A stretch of DNA of 15,596 bases from contig JBAYHM010000081.1 of the NCBI GenBank assembly GCA_041666155.1, positions 1-15,596 on the forward strand, written 5' to 3'. A program made the translations under genes and the position numbers. This document shows, in pieces, positions 1-4,389 of this stretch (position 1 is the first letter of the stretch; each line of letters opens with the position of its first letter). Under the pieces are notes generated by a model. That model was not told the DNA's origin. It ran no database searches and saw only the letters and a program-made list of their open reading frames with translations. This stretch comes from SZUA-426 sp041666155. Lineage in GTDB: Bacteria > Spirochaetota > Spirochaetia > Treponematales > Breznakiellaceae.

Positions 1-42
1 AGTGACGAATTCTGCCATACGGATCGCGCTATCTTCGGACAT
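1..42 (-). CDS. Start of a leftward element gene, partial
   Basis: An ATG at 42-40 opens a reading frame that runs off the window after 14 codons (MSEDSAIRMAEFVT). A clear ribosome binding site, GGAGG on the minus strand (48-52), sits 5 bases upstream, which is why I call it despite its length. It follows the 80-residue gene in the same direction. Between the two is a 7-bp GC-rich hairpin (arms 59-65 and 72-78) with no T-tract. The product cannot be identified from so few residues. Confidence 0.45.
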   Translation of the reverse strand, partial: MSEDSAIRMAEFVT

Positions 43-86
43 GGATTCCTCCAGGGTTGCCCCGTTATCGCACGGGGCCACGCGGA

Positions 87-329
87 TTATTTCCCGTCTG
101 GTCTTTTATCGAGACCCTTCTCTTCCAGCATTGCGGCGATGTCATCGATATTCAGGCAGTCCACCATGCAGGCATAGTCTGGTGACGGCTGAACCGGCGC
201 GATGTTTCCGTTGCAGTAATCGTTACCAGGAACCGCACTGTGCAGGACCCCAAAGGACACGATCTTTCCGCCTTCTAGTTTTACGATCTTGTCGCCGTTC
301 TTGGCTTCTCGTCCGTTTCTGTAGTGCAT
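87..329 (-). CDS. Small element protein of unknown function (80 aa)
   Basis: This 80-residue protein begins MHYRNGREAKNGDKIV. That opening resembles the short SH3/KOW-like segment found at the start of many small phage proteins of unknown role, then two Cys-containing loops follow and a helical end (IDDIAAMLEEKGL). I chose the ATG at 329 because GGAGGG lies 11 bases upstream. An in-frame ATG at 338 would leave only 2 bases between the site and the start, and the frame further upstream runs back into the tRNA-like structure. It is the last complete gene of the leftward operon in this window. No catalytic motif is seen, and a function is not assigned. Confidence 0.6.
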   Translation of the reverse strand: MHYRNGREAKNGDKIVKLEGGKIVSFGVLHSAVPGNDYCNGNIAPVQPSPDYACMVDCLNIDDIAAMLEEKGLDKRPDGK

Positions 330-355
330 AAATGGCATGGCCCTCCATTGGCCTC

Positions 356-439
356 TGGAAGCGGCGGGAGTCGAACCCACCCTTAGCCTTGTCCTTTATC
401 CGCCTCTCGACGGAGGACGGCTACCGCACCGACACTCCC
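356..439 (-). tRNA. Class II tRNA-like RNA (Ser-like, anticodon CGA?), possibly degenerate
   Basis: On the minus strand a cloverleaf can be drawn. The acceptor GGGAGTG pairs with CGCTTCC (two G-U pairs). The D arm is CGGT/GCCG with GG in the loop. The anticodon arm is CCTCC/GGCGG (one mismatch) around GTCGAGA, which would give anticodon CGA, serine. The T arm is GTGGG/CCCGC around TTCGACT. The variable region is 19 bases, a class II length, but forms no clear stem. Position 73 is A rather than the G usual for serine, and no CCA is encoded. It may be an element-borne tRNA, a decayed tRNA or a tRNA mimic. A competing hairpin (GCC-GTCCT-CCG with matching 3' arms, about 388-423) uses the same bases. 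Two further hairpins lie just upstream. Confidence 0.4.
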
Positions 440-444
440 AAGTC

Positions 445-514
445 CCGCGAGCCAACGGCTGCACGGGTTACTTCTACTATCGATATCTTGCATATATTTA
501 CCGGACGGCTCTCC
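445..514 (-). other. Hairpin-rich leader upstream of the tRNA-like RNA
   Basis: Reading the minus strand toward the tRNA-like RNA, there is a perfect 6-bp hairpin ACCGGA-gagccg-TCCGGT, an AT-rich stretch containing TATATG and GATATCGATAG, then a hairpin made of CCGTG/CGCGG and AGCC/GGCT. I see no convincing reading frame here. The AT-rich piece could hold the promoter of the tRNA-like RNA, and the hairpins could be processing sites or part of a longer structured RNA. Only the pairing is directly seen. Confidence 0.35.
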
Positions 515-541
515 GGTGAGAGTTGCAACGCTGCAACAAAG

Positions 542-562
542 TAAAAGCCGAATCGTCTCGGC
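542..562 (-). terminator. Short intrinsic terminator after the small membrane protein gene
   Basis: The minus strand reads GCCGA-gacgat-TCGGC followed by TTTT, 24 bases past the stop codon at 586-588. The stem is only 5 bp and the T-tract 4, so it may be partial. It would separate the protein-coding operon from the tRNA-like RNA downstream. Confidence 0.4.
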
Positions 563-585
563 AAACGACCTCCTGCAGATCACCG

Positions 586-783
586 TTAAGCTACGCCGCC
601 GGTCGCTGAACACGGACGCTTTGCGAACATGTAGCGAACAGCGTTTACCTGCGAGACTATCCGGCCGATGAGAACGAAAGCGGGATTGAATCCACGACTT
701 TCGATCACATTGCTGATAATCCGCACAATAAAATTGCCGATGTTGGCCATGAAGGCCATCATCATGACAAAGAACGTTTTCAA
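586..783 (-). CDS. Small hydrophobic (membrane) protein of the element (65 aa)
   Basis: The start is TTG at 783, chosen because a near-perfect ribosome binding site AAGGAGGTGA lies 6 bases upstream and nothing else in frame fits. The protein begins MKTFFVMMMAFMANIGNFIV and has one likely membrane segment at about residues 4-27. The rest is mildly basic with a second, weaker hydrophobic patch at about residues 34-48. It lies 37 bases beyond the 55-residue gene in the same leftward operon. Small membrane proteins at this position in elements include holin-like and exclusion proteins, but nothing here proves a role. Confidence 0.6.
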   Translation of the reverse strand: MKTFFVMMMAFMANIGNFIVRIISNVIESRGFNPAFVLIGRIVSQVNAVRYMFAKRPCSATGGVA

Positions 784-820
784 GGCTCACCTCCTTTCGC
801 CGGGCCGAAACACCGTGCGT

Positions 821-988
821 TTATTTTTTACCATCCGACAGGTAGATCACCCCGTCGGCTTCGGTTTTCTCAAGTTTTCCTAAGTTCTCCACGGTAATGA
901 TGCCCTCTGACTGTTCGACGAATCGAAGCTTTATATCACCGGATTCCACCGTGAAAGCACGTGAATTCTTATCAATGATGAAGTTCAC
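821..988 (-). CDS. Small element protein of unknown function (55 aa), overlapping its upstream gene
   Basis: The frame starts with GTG at 988-986, which overlaps the TGA stop of the upstream gene in a GTGA arrangement, so translation is probably coupled. GAGGG lies 6 bases before the start. The protein begins MNFIIDKNSRAFTVESGD and ends in GVIYLSDGKK. It alternates short hydrophobic strands with charged turns and looks like a compact beta-rich fold. There is no recognisable motif. The coupling on one side and the strong ribosome binding site of the next gene on the other support it as a real operon member. It is short enough to be missed by length-filtered gene calling. Confidence 0.6.
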   Translation of the reverse strand: MNFIIDKNSRAFTVESGDIKLRFVEQSEGIITVENLGKLEKTEADGVIYLSDGKK

Positions 989-1266
989 AATTTACCCTCA
1001 GCGCGGAGTCTGCGGACGGCATCCGATCCAGATGGCCGACCTTTCGCTAGCTTTTTGTGATGGAGGTGCGCTGCAATACGTCTCTTAAACTCGGGGGTTC
1101 CCATGCGGTTAAGGCAGTCGAGAACATCGTCTCGGGTGCAGCGTATGAGTCTGTTGTGTCTACTACGGATAAGACCGGCCGCATGGTAGCGATAGATGCA
1201 ATTTGGCTTGACCCCGAGGATTTCGGATACTTCCTCAATTTCGAGCATCTCTGGCATTTCGTTCAT
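985..1266 (-). CDS. Helix-turn-helix protein, excisionase-like (MerR/HTH_17 type, 93 aa)
   Basis: Residues about 8-55 (EIEEVSEILGVKPNCIYRYH, then a wing ending in RLIRCTRDDVLDCL) form the short winged helix-turn-helix typical of HTH_17 and phage excisionase proteins. The remaining 40 residues are a strongly basic tail (HHKKLAKGRPSG, RRLRAEGKL) suited to DNA contact. The start ATG at 1266 overlaps the upstream stop codon (ATGA) and has GGAG 5 bases upstream. In such elements these proteins direct excision or act as a second regulator at the switch. The position next to the switch fits either. I am fairly sure of the fold and not of the role. Confidence 0.7.
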   Translation of the reverse strand: MNEMPEMLEIEEVSEILGVKPNCIYRYHAAGLIRSRHNRLIRCTRDDVLDCLNRMGTPEFKRRIAAHLHHKKLAKGRPSGSDAVRRLRAEGKL

Positions 1267-1616
1267 GCTGACTCCTTAACGATGACAAGACGATCCTCGT
1301 GATCACGGAATAGCTGGATAGCATCTCCGGGTAAAATATGTACGTTCTCAACCCAAACCGAAGGGAGTTTGATCGTGAGCTGGATATGTGCCATTCGACC
1401 GGCGATGTAGGTGTGAATACGGGAGTAGGGAAGTATTTCTCCAGCGGTAAGAATAAGGAGGTTCTCAGAATCGGAAAACGCAAATATCCTCGCGTTTTCA
1501 CAGATACCGAGGTCATCGAGCCATACCTTTGGGATGTTGATAATCATTTTCGAGTTAAGAACAAACCGCTTTATTCTTACCGCAGACGGAAATTGTCGTT
1601 GAATATCGCATTTCAT
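1263..1616 (-). CDS. Tandem AbrB/SpoVT-like DNA-binding protein (117 aa), first early gene
   Basis: Two copies of an AbrB-type swapped-hairpin half can be seen. The first is at about residues 14-50 (MIINIPKVWLDDLGI then a strand ending NLLILT). The second is at about residues 66-110 (IQLTIKLPSVWVENVHILPG then RLVIV). Most AbrB proteins carry one half and dimerise, so a single chain with two could fold as one unit. I chose ATG 1616 because the promoter -10 (1623-1628) lies only a few bases upstream, which rules out the longer frame from 1643 and leaves almost no leader. No ribosome binding site is visible. As the first gene opposite the repressor it sits where Cro sits in lambda-like switches. 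The stop overlaps the next start by 4 bases. Confidence 0.6.
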   Translation of the reverse strand: MKCDIQRQFPSAVRIKRFVLNSKMIINIPKVWLDDLGICENARIFAFSDSENLLILTAGEILPYSRIHTYIAGRMAHIQLTIKLPSVWVENVHILPGDAIQLFRDHEDRLVIVKESA

Positions 1617-1675
1617 ATGGTAATTATGCGGTAAATAACGCATATGTCAAGCATTTTATTGCGATATTCAACGAC
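1595..1675. promoter_or_regulatory. Operator region of the divergent switch (16-bp inverted arms)
   Basis: GTCGTTGAATATCGCA at 1595-1610 is exactly repeated in inverse at 1660-1675, with 49 bases between. Inside lie TATGCG/CGCATA and two copies of the palindrome CATATG (1614-1619 and 1641-1646). The right arm covers the likely -35 and spacer of the repressor promoter. The left arm covers the first codons of the AbrB-like gene, just past its transcription start. Two distant identical sites, one per promoter, fit cooperative repressor binding with looping. Confidence 0.65.
1623..1650 (-). promoter_or_regulatory. Leftward early promoter of the element
   Basis: On the minus strand TTGACA (complement of 1645-1650) is a perfect -35 box, and CATAAT (complement of 1623-1628) is a -10 box with one mismatch, spaced by 16 bases. 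Transcription would start at about 1614-1618, right at the ATG at 1616, so the message should be leaderless or nearly so. The box pair also overlaps the inner inverted repeat TATGCG/CGCATA (1625-1630 and 1639-1644), a good place for repressor binding. Confidence 0.6.
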
Positions 1676-1687
1676 TTTGTTTAGATT
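1659..1687 (+). promoter_or_regulatory. Likely rightward promoter of the repressor gene
   Basis: TTGCGA (1659-1664) and TAGATT (1682-1687) are spaced by 17 bases, each with partial match to consensus. Transcription would start near 1694, 13 bases before the chosen ATG. The right operator arm overlaps it, which suggests the repressor controls its own gene. Confidence 0.4.
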
Positions 1688-1706
1688 CTTTAACAAGAAG
1701 AACCTG

Positions 1707-2075
1707 ATGAAATTTTGGGACCGTGTTAAAATAGAGTTAAAAAATCTCGGAAAGACGCAGCGATGGCTTGCGGAACAGATTCATGAGGAATATGACACTT
1801 TGCGAAACTGGATATATAAAGGGATCCTTCCAAACATAGATCAGGCATACGCAATATCTGACGCTCTTGGTGTTCCAATATCCCTATTGGCAAAAGGAGA
1901 ACCACAAAAAGCATCTGGAGTGTATGAAGAAAAGATACTTTCGCGCCCCGTGTTACGGCAGATTGTAGATAGACTTATGCCTTTCAACGAACACAGTCTT
2001 CATAAGTTACTTCCAGTTATTGACGCTATTTATCTTAATAGAGATTTTGCTGAAATAAAGCAGTCGATAGGGTAA
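1707..2075 (+). CDS. XRE-family repressor (cI-like) of the element (122 aa)
   Basis: Residues about 4-65 form a helix-turn-helix of the XRE/lambda-repressor type: KTQRWLAEQIHEEYDTLRNW is the turn and recognition part, and AYAISDALGVPISLLAKGE closes the domain. The remaining 50 residues are helical and probably mediate dimerisation. No Ala-Gly plus Ser/Lys self-cleavage signature is seen, so induction by RecA-type autocleavage is not indicated. The ATG at 1707 was chosen over 1644 because the domain starts here, the likely promoter lies between the two, and AAGAAG sits about 6 bases upstream. The gene diverges from the AbrB-like early gene. It most likely keeps the element dormant. Confidence 0.8.
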   Translation: MKFWDRVKIELKNLGKTQRWLAEQIHEEYDTLRNWIYKGILPNIDQAYAISDALGVPISLLAKGEPQKASGVYEEKILSRPVLRQIVDRLMPFNEHSLHKLLPVIDAIYLNRDFAEIKQSIG

Positions 2076-2113
2076 AAAAAATCTCTCCGCTGTATAAAGA
2101 GTCGGATTTTTTT
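2075..2113 (+). terminator. Intrinsic terminator after the repressor gene
   Basis: An A-rich arm (AAAAAAATC, 2075-2083) pairs with GATTTTTTT (2105-2113), with extra pairing inside (CTCT/AGAG or CCG/CGG). The run of seven T starts at 2107. It begins at the stop codon of the repressor and should separate it from the secreted-protein gene. Confidence 0.5.
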
Positions 2114-2170
2114 GATTCGGTTATAACTGTTGATTTTGTTAGGCATGTTAAATGTTGATGAGGGGGCATG

Positions 2171-2650
2171 ATGCGACGTCTTGGAATAGCAGTTTTATGT
2201 ACCATGATGTTTTCTATTTCTTCATGGTCTCAAGAATCAGTCTCTCTCCTGGTAAATAAGTCCGCAAAGCTTGGAGATAGTAATATCACCTTCACCTTCA
2301 TGAATCTCATTGATAAAATACCTGCGACAAACCAGTTTATGCAGCCAGATACAGGTAAGAAACTGGTAAAGCTTACTTTGCGAGTTGACGCCTCAAATAG
2401 TGAAATTGGTATAACTCCATCATCTGAATCCTTCGAAATCAAAGATGGTGACGGCTTTAGCTACAAAGAGAATATGACAAGCCATACGTACAATAAAACT
2501 CCATTTTCTGACCGCGGTATTGATGCCGGTGACTTTGGATCGGGAACAATAGTCATAGAAGTACCAGAGGACCTAGACGTAAAAAGTTTGCGCATAAGGT
2601 GGGCTGGAAATCAAACAGCTTTCTGGTCTCCATGGGTGAAGGTTCAGTAA
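2171..2650 (+). CDS. Secreted protein with DUF4352-like fold (159 aa)
   Basis: The first 20 or so residues are an export signal: a basic start (MRRLG), a hydrophobic core (IAVLCTMMFSIS) and a small-residue end (SSWSQE). There is no lipobox cysteine, so the product is probably released or held in the periplasm. The rest is beta-rich. A segment at about residues 65-100 (KLVKLTLRVDASNSEIGITP then SFEIKDGDGFSY) resembles the Ig-like DUF4352 fold of surface and lipoproteins. AGGGG (2161-2165) lies 5 bases before the ATG at 2171. The ATG directly before it (2168) is possible but close to that site. It sits between a terminator and an unknown gene and has its own AT-rich upstream region. A secreted gene beside a repressor suggests expression in the dormant state, perhaps to alter the host surface. 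Confidence 0.65.
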   Translation: MRRLGIAVLCTMMFSISSWSQESVSLLVNKSAKLGDSNITFTFMNLIDKIPATNQFMQPDTGKKLVKLTLRVDASNSEIGITPSSESFEIKDGDGFSYKENMTSHTYNKTPFSDRGIDAGDFGSGTIVIEVPEDLDVKSLRIRWAGNQTAFWSPWVKVQ

Positions 2651-2651
2651 T

Positions 2652-3332
2652 ATGTATACCGTTCGGTTCAACGCTAAGAGTACAGCATCCGCCGCAAAAA
2701 CGGCTTTGAAGCTCTCTGCTTCCATGGACGGAGTTCTTGATGGACGGATGATGGTAGTCGAAAACGAGAATCTTACTCGAGATATGGTGAAGCTAGTCAG
2801 CACGGTAGGAAGCATTGCACACACGGAATTCATTGTTGACGGCCGCGAGATTGATAACCCTTCCCGCGCACAATCTATCGTAAGGTGTTCCCGGATAAAA
2901 TCATGCACTGGAGAATGCCTGCTTTGGGGCTGGCGGTGGATTCCACTGCTCCGGTCATGCAAGATCGTGGATATCCAAGGCGATGAGCCGATGAGTTTCG
3001 CGGTCAACTACTTCGATGAACCAGGCGTGATTCTTGATCTTAAGGAATTCTCTGTGGATTTCTCTCGCGAAGATCTCCTTGAGCTATACGCGCACGACCA
3101 TGACGATGTCGCTCTTCTTTGCCCAAAATACCAGACCACCATCCTTGAGAAGCTGAAGGCGTTGCCAGAGGTGATCCATATCGAATGGGACGACGTCGAC
3201 CTGTATACGAAGGATCCCGATGAGAAATTAGATCAGGAAGAGGACGAACTCGCCGCAGTTGAACGGAAAGCTCTCGTGATGGAGATTGCCGACGAGGTAG
3301 AAGCGCGCCTAAAAAGGCTTTTGAAGTTATGA
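2652..3332 (+). CDS. Unrecognised acidic protein next to the attachment site (226 aa)
   Basis: The start ATG at 2652 comes one base after the previous stop, with GAAGG 9 bases upstream, so the two genes are likely cotranscribed. Residues 1-72 look like an ordinary alpha/beta domain. Residues about 110-190 also look well folded (SFAVNYFDEPGVILDLKEF, ELYAHDHDDVALLCPKY). The end is a charged, probably coiled segment rich in Glu, Asp and Lys. The stretch between (about residues 77-105) is odd: four Cys and three Trp crowded together, while another frame over the same bases reads as a more natural protein. I do not recognise the family. It lacks the Arg...His-x-x-Arg...Tyr set of tyrosine recombinases and any serine-recombinase motif, so it does not look like the integrase. 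Confidence 0.55.
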   Translation: MYTVRFNAKSTASAAKTALKLSASMDGVLDGRMMVVENENLTRDMVKLVSTVGSIAHTEFIVDGREIDNPSRAQSIVRCSRIKSCTGECLLWGWRWIPLLRSCKIVDIQGDEPMSFAVNYFDEPGVILDLKEFSVDFSREDLLELYAHDHDDVALLCPKYQTTILEKLKALPEVIHIEWDDVDLYTKDPDEKLDQEEDELAAVERKALVMEIADEVEARLKRLLKL

Positions 3333-3487
3333 ATAACCGTACCGAACAGAATACCGAACTAATCGATCCCATATTATCATTTTTCAACCCACATATAGCC
3401 ATAAATACGCATAGAGCGATTTCATTAAGTATATCAAATATAAGGAAATGCTATAAATATAGATTGGTATTGCCTGCCTACTCGCAG
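3333..3487. other. AT-rich element terminus, likely attachment-site arm
   Basis: This gene-free stretch is AT-rich with runs such as TATCAAATATAAGG and CTATAAATATAG, which is typical of the arm of a phage attachment site where integrase and bending proteins bind. Directly before the tRNA fragment is a hairpin, GCCTGC-ctactc-GCAGGC. The frame that can be opened from 3329 crosses the tRNA fragment and a terminator and is not believed. Confidence 0.4.
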
Positions 3488-3533
3488 GCTTCCCAAGCTC
3501 GTGACGCGGGTTCGACTCCCGTCGGCCGCTCCA
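3488..3533 (+). other. attR: 3' half of a tRNA-Gly(CCC) gene
   Basis: From the anticodon stem on, the sequence is a normal tRNA-Gly: loop TTCCCAA with anticodon CCC, stem GCTCG, variable GTGAC, T arm around TTCGACT, acceptor CGGCCGC, U73 and CCA. Upstream of the anticodon loop it fails. The 5' anticodon strand reads CAGGC where CGAGC would be needed, and there is no D arm and no GCGGCCG acceptor partner. This is what integration into the anticodon loop of a tRNA gene leaves behind. The intact tRNA-Gly copy should lie at the other end of the element, left of the window. Confidence 0.8.
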
Positions 3534-3547
3534 AGAAGCTTTTTTAT

Positions 3548-3574
3548 GCAGCCCCCTGTGGGGCTGCTTTTTTT
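3548..3574 (+). terminator. Intrinsic terminator of the tRNA-Gly gene
   Basis: GCAGCCCC (3548-3555) pairs perfectly with GGGGCTGC (3560-3567) around the loop CTGT, followed by seven T. It lies 14 bases past the tRNA-Gly CCA and presumably served that gene before the element entered. Confidence 0.9.
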
Positions 3575-3650
3575 ATAGAGGCTTATCCAAAATGTGTAAA
3601 TCATAAGGCAGAAATCTTTATAGGTTTTTCAATTAATTAAGTCGGGAAAC

Positions 3651-3680
3651 AAAAAAAGGCCGTCCATTTGGACGGCCTTT
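3651..3680 (-). terminator. Intrinsic terminator of tRNA-Asn
   Basis: AAAGGCCGTCC (3655-3665) pairs with GGACGGCCTTT (3670-3680) around a 4-base loop. Read on the minus strand the hairpin is followed by a T-run (complement of 3651-3657). It lies 4 bases past the 3' end of tRNA-Asn. It is nearly symmetric and may also work from the other side. Confidence 0.9.
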
Positions 3681-3684
3681 CTAG

Positions 3685-3757
3685 CTCCCCCGAGGTGATT
3701 CGAACACCTGACCCATTGGTTAACAGCCAATTGCTCTGCCAGCTGAGCTACAGGGGA
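3685..3757 (-). tRNA. tRNA-Asn (anticodon GTT)
   Basis: The minus strand gives a complete 73-base cloverleaf: acceptor TCCCCTG/CGGGGGA, D arm with AGCTCAGCTGGCAGAGC, anticodon arm TTGGC/ CCAAT around TGTTAAC-type loop with anticodon GTT, T arm CAGGTGTTCGAATCACCTC and G73. The CCA end is not encoded, since GCTAG follows, so it must be added by the CCA enzyme. This differs from the tRNA-Gly fragment nearby, which does encode CCA. Confidence 0.95.
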
Positions 3758-3809
3758 ATGTCTTAAAGACGAAGGAAATATACCTGAATGAAAAAAAAGA
3801 GTCAATAGT

Positions 3810-3848
3810 GAGCAAATTTCAAAACTCGGTTAGTTTTGAAATTTGCTC
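3810..3848. repeat. Palindrome 1: 17-bp inverted arms, 5-base loop
   Basis: GAGCAAATTTCAAAACT (3810-3826) is exactly inverted at 3832-3848 around CGGTT. Its inner core TTTCAAAACT-N5-AGTTTTGAAA closely matches that of the third palindrome. No T-tract follows, so a plain terminator is unlikely. Confidence 0.85.
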
Positions 3849-3850
3849 TT

Positions 3851-3909
3851 GCAGTATTTTTGCGCAATTGTCTAAATATATGTCATAAAATGACATGCAA
3901 AAATACTGC
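3851..3909. repeat. Palindrome 2: 13-bp inverted arms with a nested hairpin
   Basis: GCAGTATTTTTGC (3851-3863) is exactly inverted at 3897-3909. Inside, directly against the right arm, is a perfect 7-bp hairpin ATGTCAT-aaa-ATGACAT (3880-3896). Only 2 bases separate this from palindrome 1. Confidence 0.85.
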
Positions 3910-3924
3910 TTTAAATCTAAGGAG

Positions 3925-3959
3925 AGTGTTTTCAAAACTGGAAGAGTTTTGAAAACACT
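3925..3959. repeat. Palindrome 3: 15-bp inverted arms, 5-base loop
   Basis: AGTGTTTTCAAAACT (3925-3939) is exactly inverted at 3945-3959 around GGAAG. It shares TTCAAAACT-N5-AGTTTTGAA with palindrome 1 but differs in the outer arms and the loop. It ends 53 bases before the DRTGG gene start. The area 3758-4012 holds no gene. Confidence 0.85.
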
Positions 3960-4012
3960 TCTAGTTTTAGTTTCAATGAGAACGTGGTATGCTGTGCCCT
4001 GAGGTGAAATGG

Positions 4013-4369
4013 ATGACCGTACGTGAAGCGGTGAAAGCGATAGACGGTACTTTTTTCTGCGGCGCTGAGGCGGGTGACGTCATTGTCAATTCTGCTTGCG
4101 GCGCTGATTTAATGAGCGATGTTATGGCTTTCGTAAAAGAACAGGTTGTTTTGCTGACCGGGCTAGTTAACGCTCAGGTACTTCGTACTGCCGAATTGAT
4201 GGATATAAAAGTTATCGTGTTCGTTCGAGGAAAGCATCCGACCGCCGATATGGTGGATATGGCTAAAGACCTCGAGATCGCGCTGATCGGGACAAGGCTA
4301 TCGATGTTTCTCGCCTGTGGTCGTTTATACGAAGCCGGGTTACGGAACAGCGGGACGCGTCCGATCTGA
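4013..4369 (+). CDS. DRTGG-domain protein (118 aa)
   Basis: The whole protein matches the small DRTGG domain. An N-terminal part (VIVNSACGADLMSDVMAF) is followed by VLLTGLVNAQVLRTAELMDI, the strand IKVIVFVRGKHP and the end LSMFLACGRLYEAGL. Such domains occur alone or attached to kinases and CBS proteins, and free copies are often found beside iron-sulfur hydrogenase-like genes in anaerobes. Their chemistry is not known to me. The ATG at 4013 was chosen over 3989 because GAGGTG lies 6 bases upstream and the family starts about here. The gene opens the operon with the ATPase and the H-cluster protein, so it probably works with them as a sensor or regulator. Confidence 0.75.
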   Translation: MTVREAVKAIDGTFFCGAEAGDVIVNSACGADLMSDVMAFVKEQVVLLTGLVNAQVLRTAELMDIKVIVFVRGKHPTADMVDMAKDLEIALIGTRLSMFLACGRLYEAGLRNSGTRPI

Positions 4370-4389
4370 ACCGGCTGAATGAAATAGAC

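Larger units (their letters stand above)
1..3533. mobile_element. Right end of an integrated phage or integrative element
   Basis: This stretch has many very short genes that overlap by 4 bases, a divergent repressor/early-gene switch, an excisionase-like DNA-binding protein and a tRNA-like RNA, and it ends exactly at a tRNA-Gly 3' half. That is the usual architecture of a temperate element integrated into a tRNA gene. Several parts are visibly more AT-rich than the chromosome to the right. The left end lies outside the window, so size and type (phage, ICE, satellite) cannot be told. No capsid, tail, portal, conjugation or integrase gene is seen here. Confidence 0.75.

Noticed and set aside
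340..600. tmRNA (ssrA) because of the TTCGACTCCCGCC...TTCCA end on the minus strand
   Set aside because: No ssrA 5' half pairs with it at the right distance, and no tag peptide frame of the ANxxYALAA kind lies between. A short tRNA-like fold explains the end better.
383..790. Open frame of 135 codons on the minus strand
   Set aside because: It crosses the tRNA-like RNA and a terminator and overlaps the 65-residue gene in another frame. The latter has the strong ribosome binding site. Its Cys/Arg/Ser-rich content looks non-coding.
3329..3640. Open frame of 103 codons to the right of the att-proximal gene
   Set aside because: It overlaps the previous gene end, runs through the tRNA-Gly fragment and its terminator, and its translation there is simply the tRNA sequence.
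3810..3959. CRISPR array
   Set aside because: The palindromes are not direct repeats of one unit, the spacing is irregular, and no cas gene is nearby.
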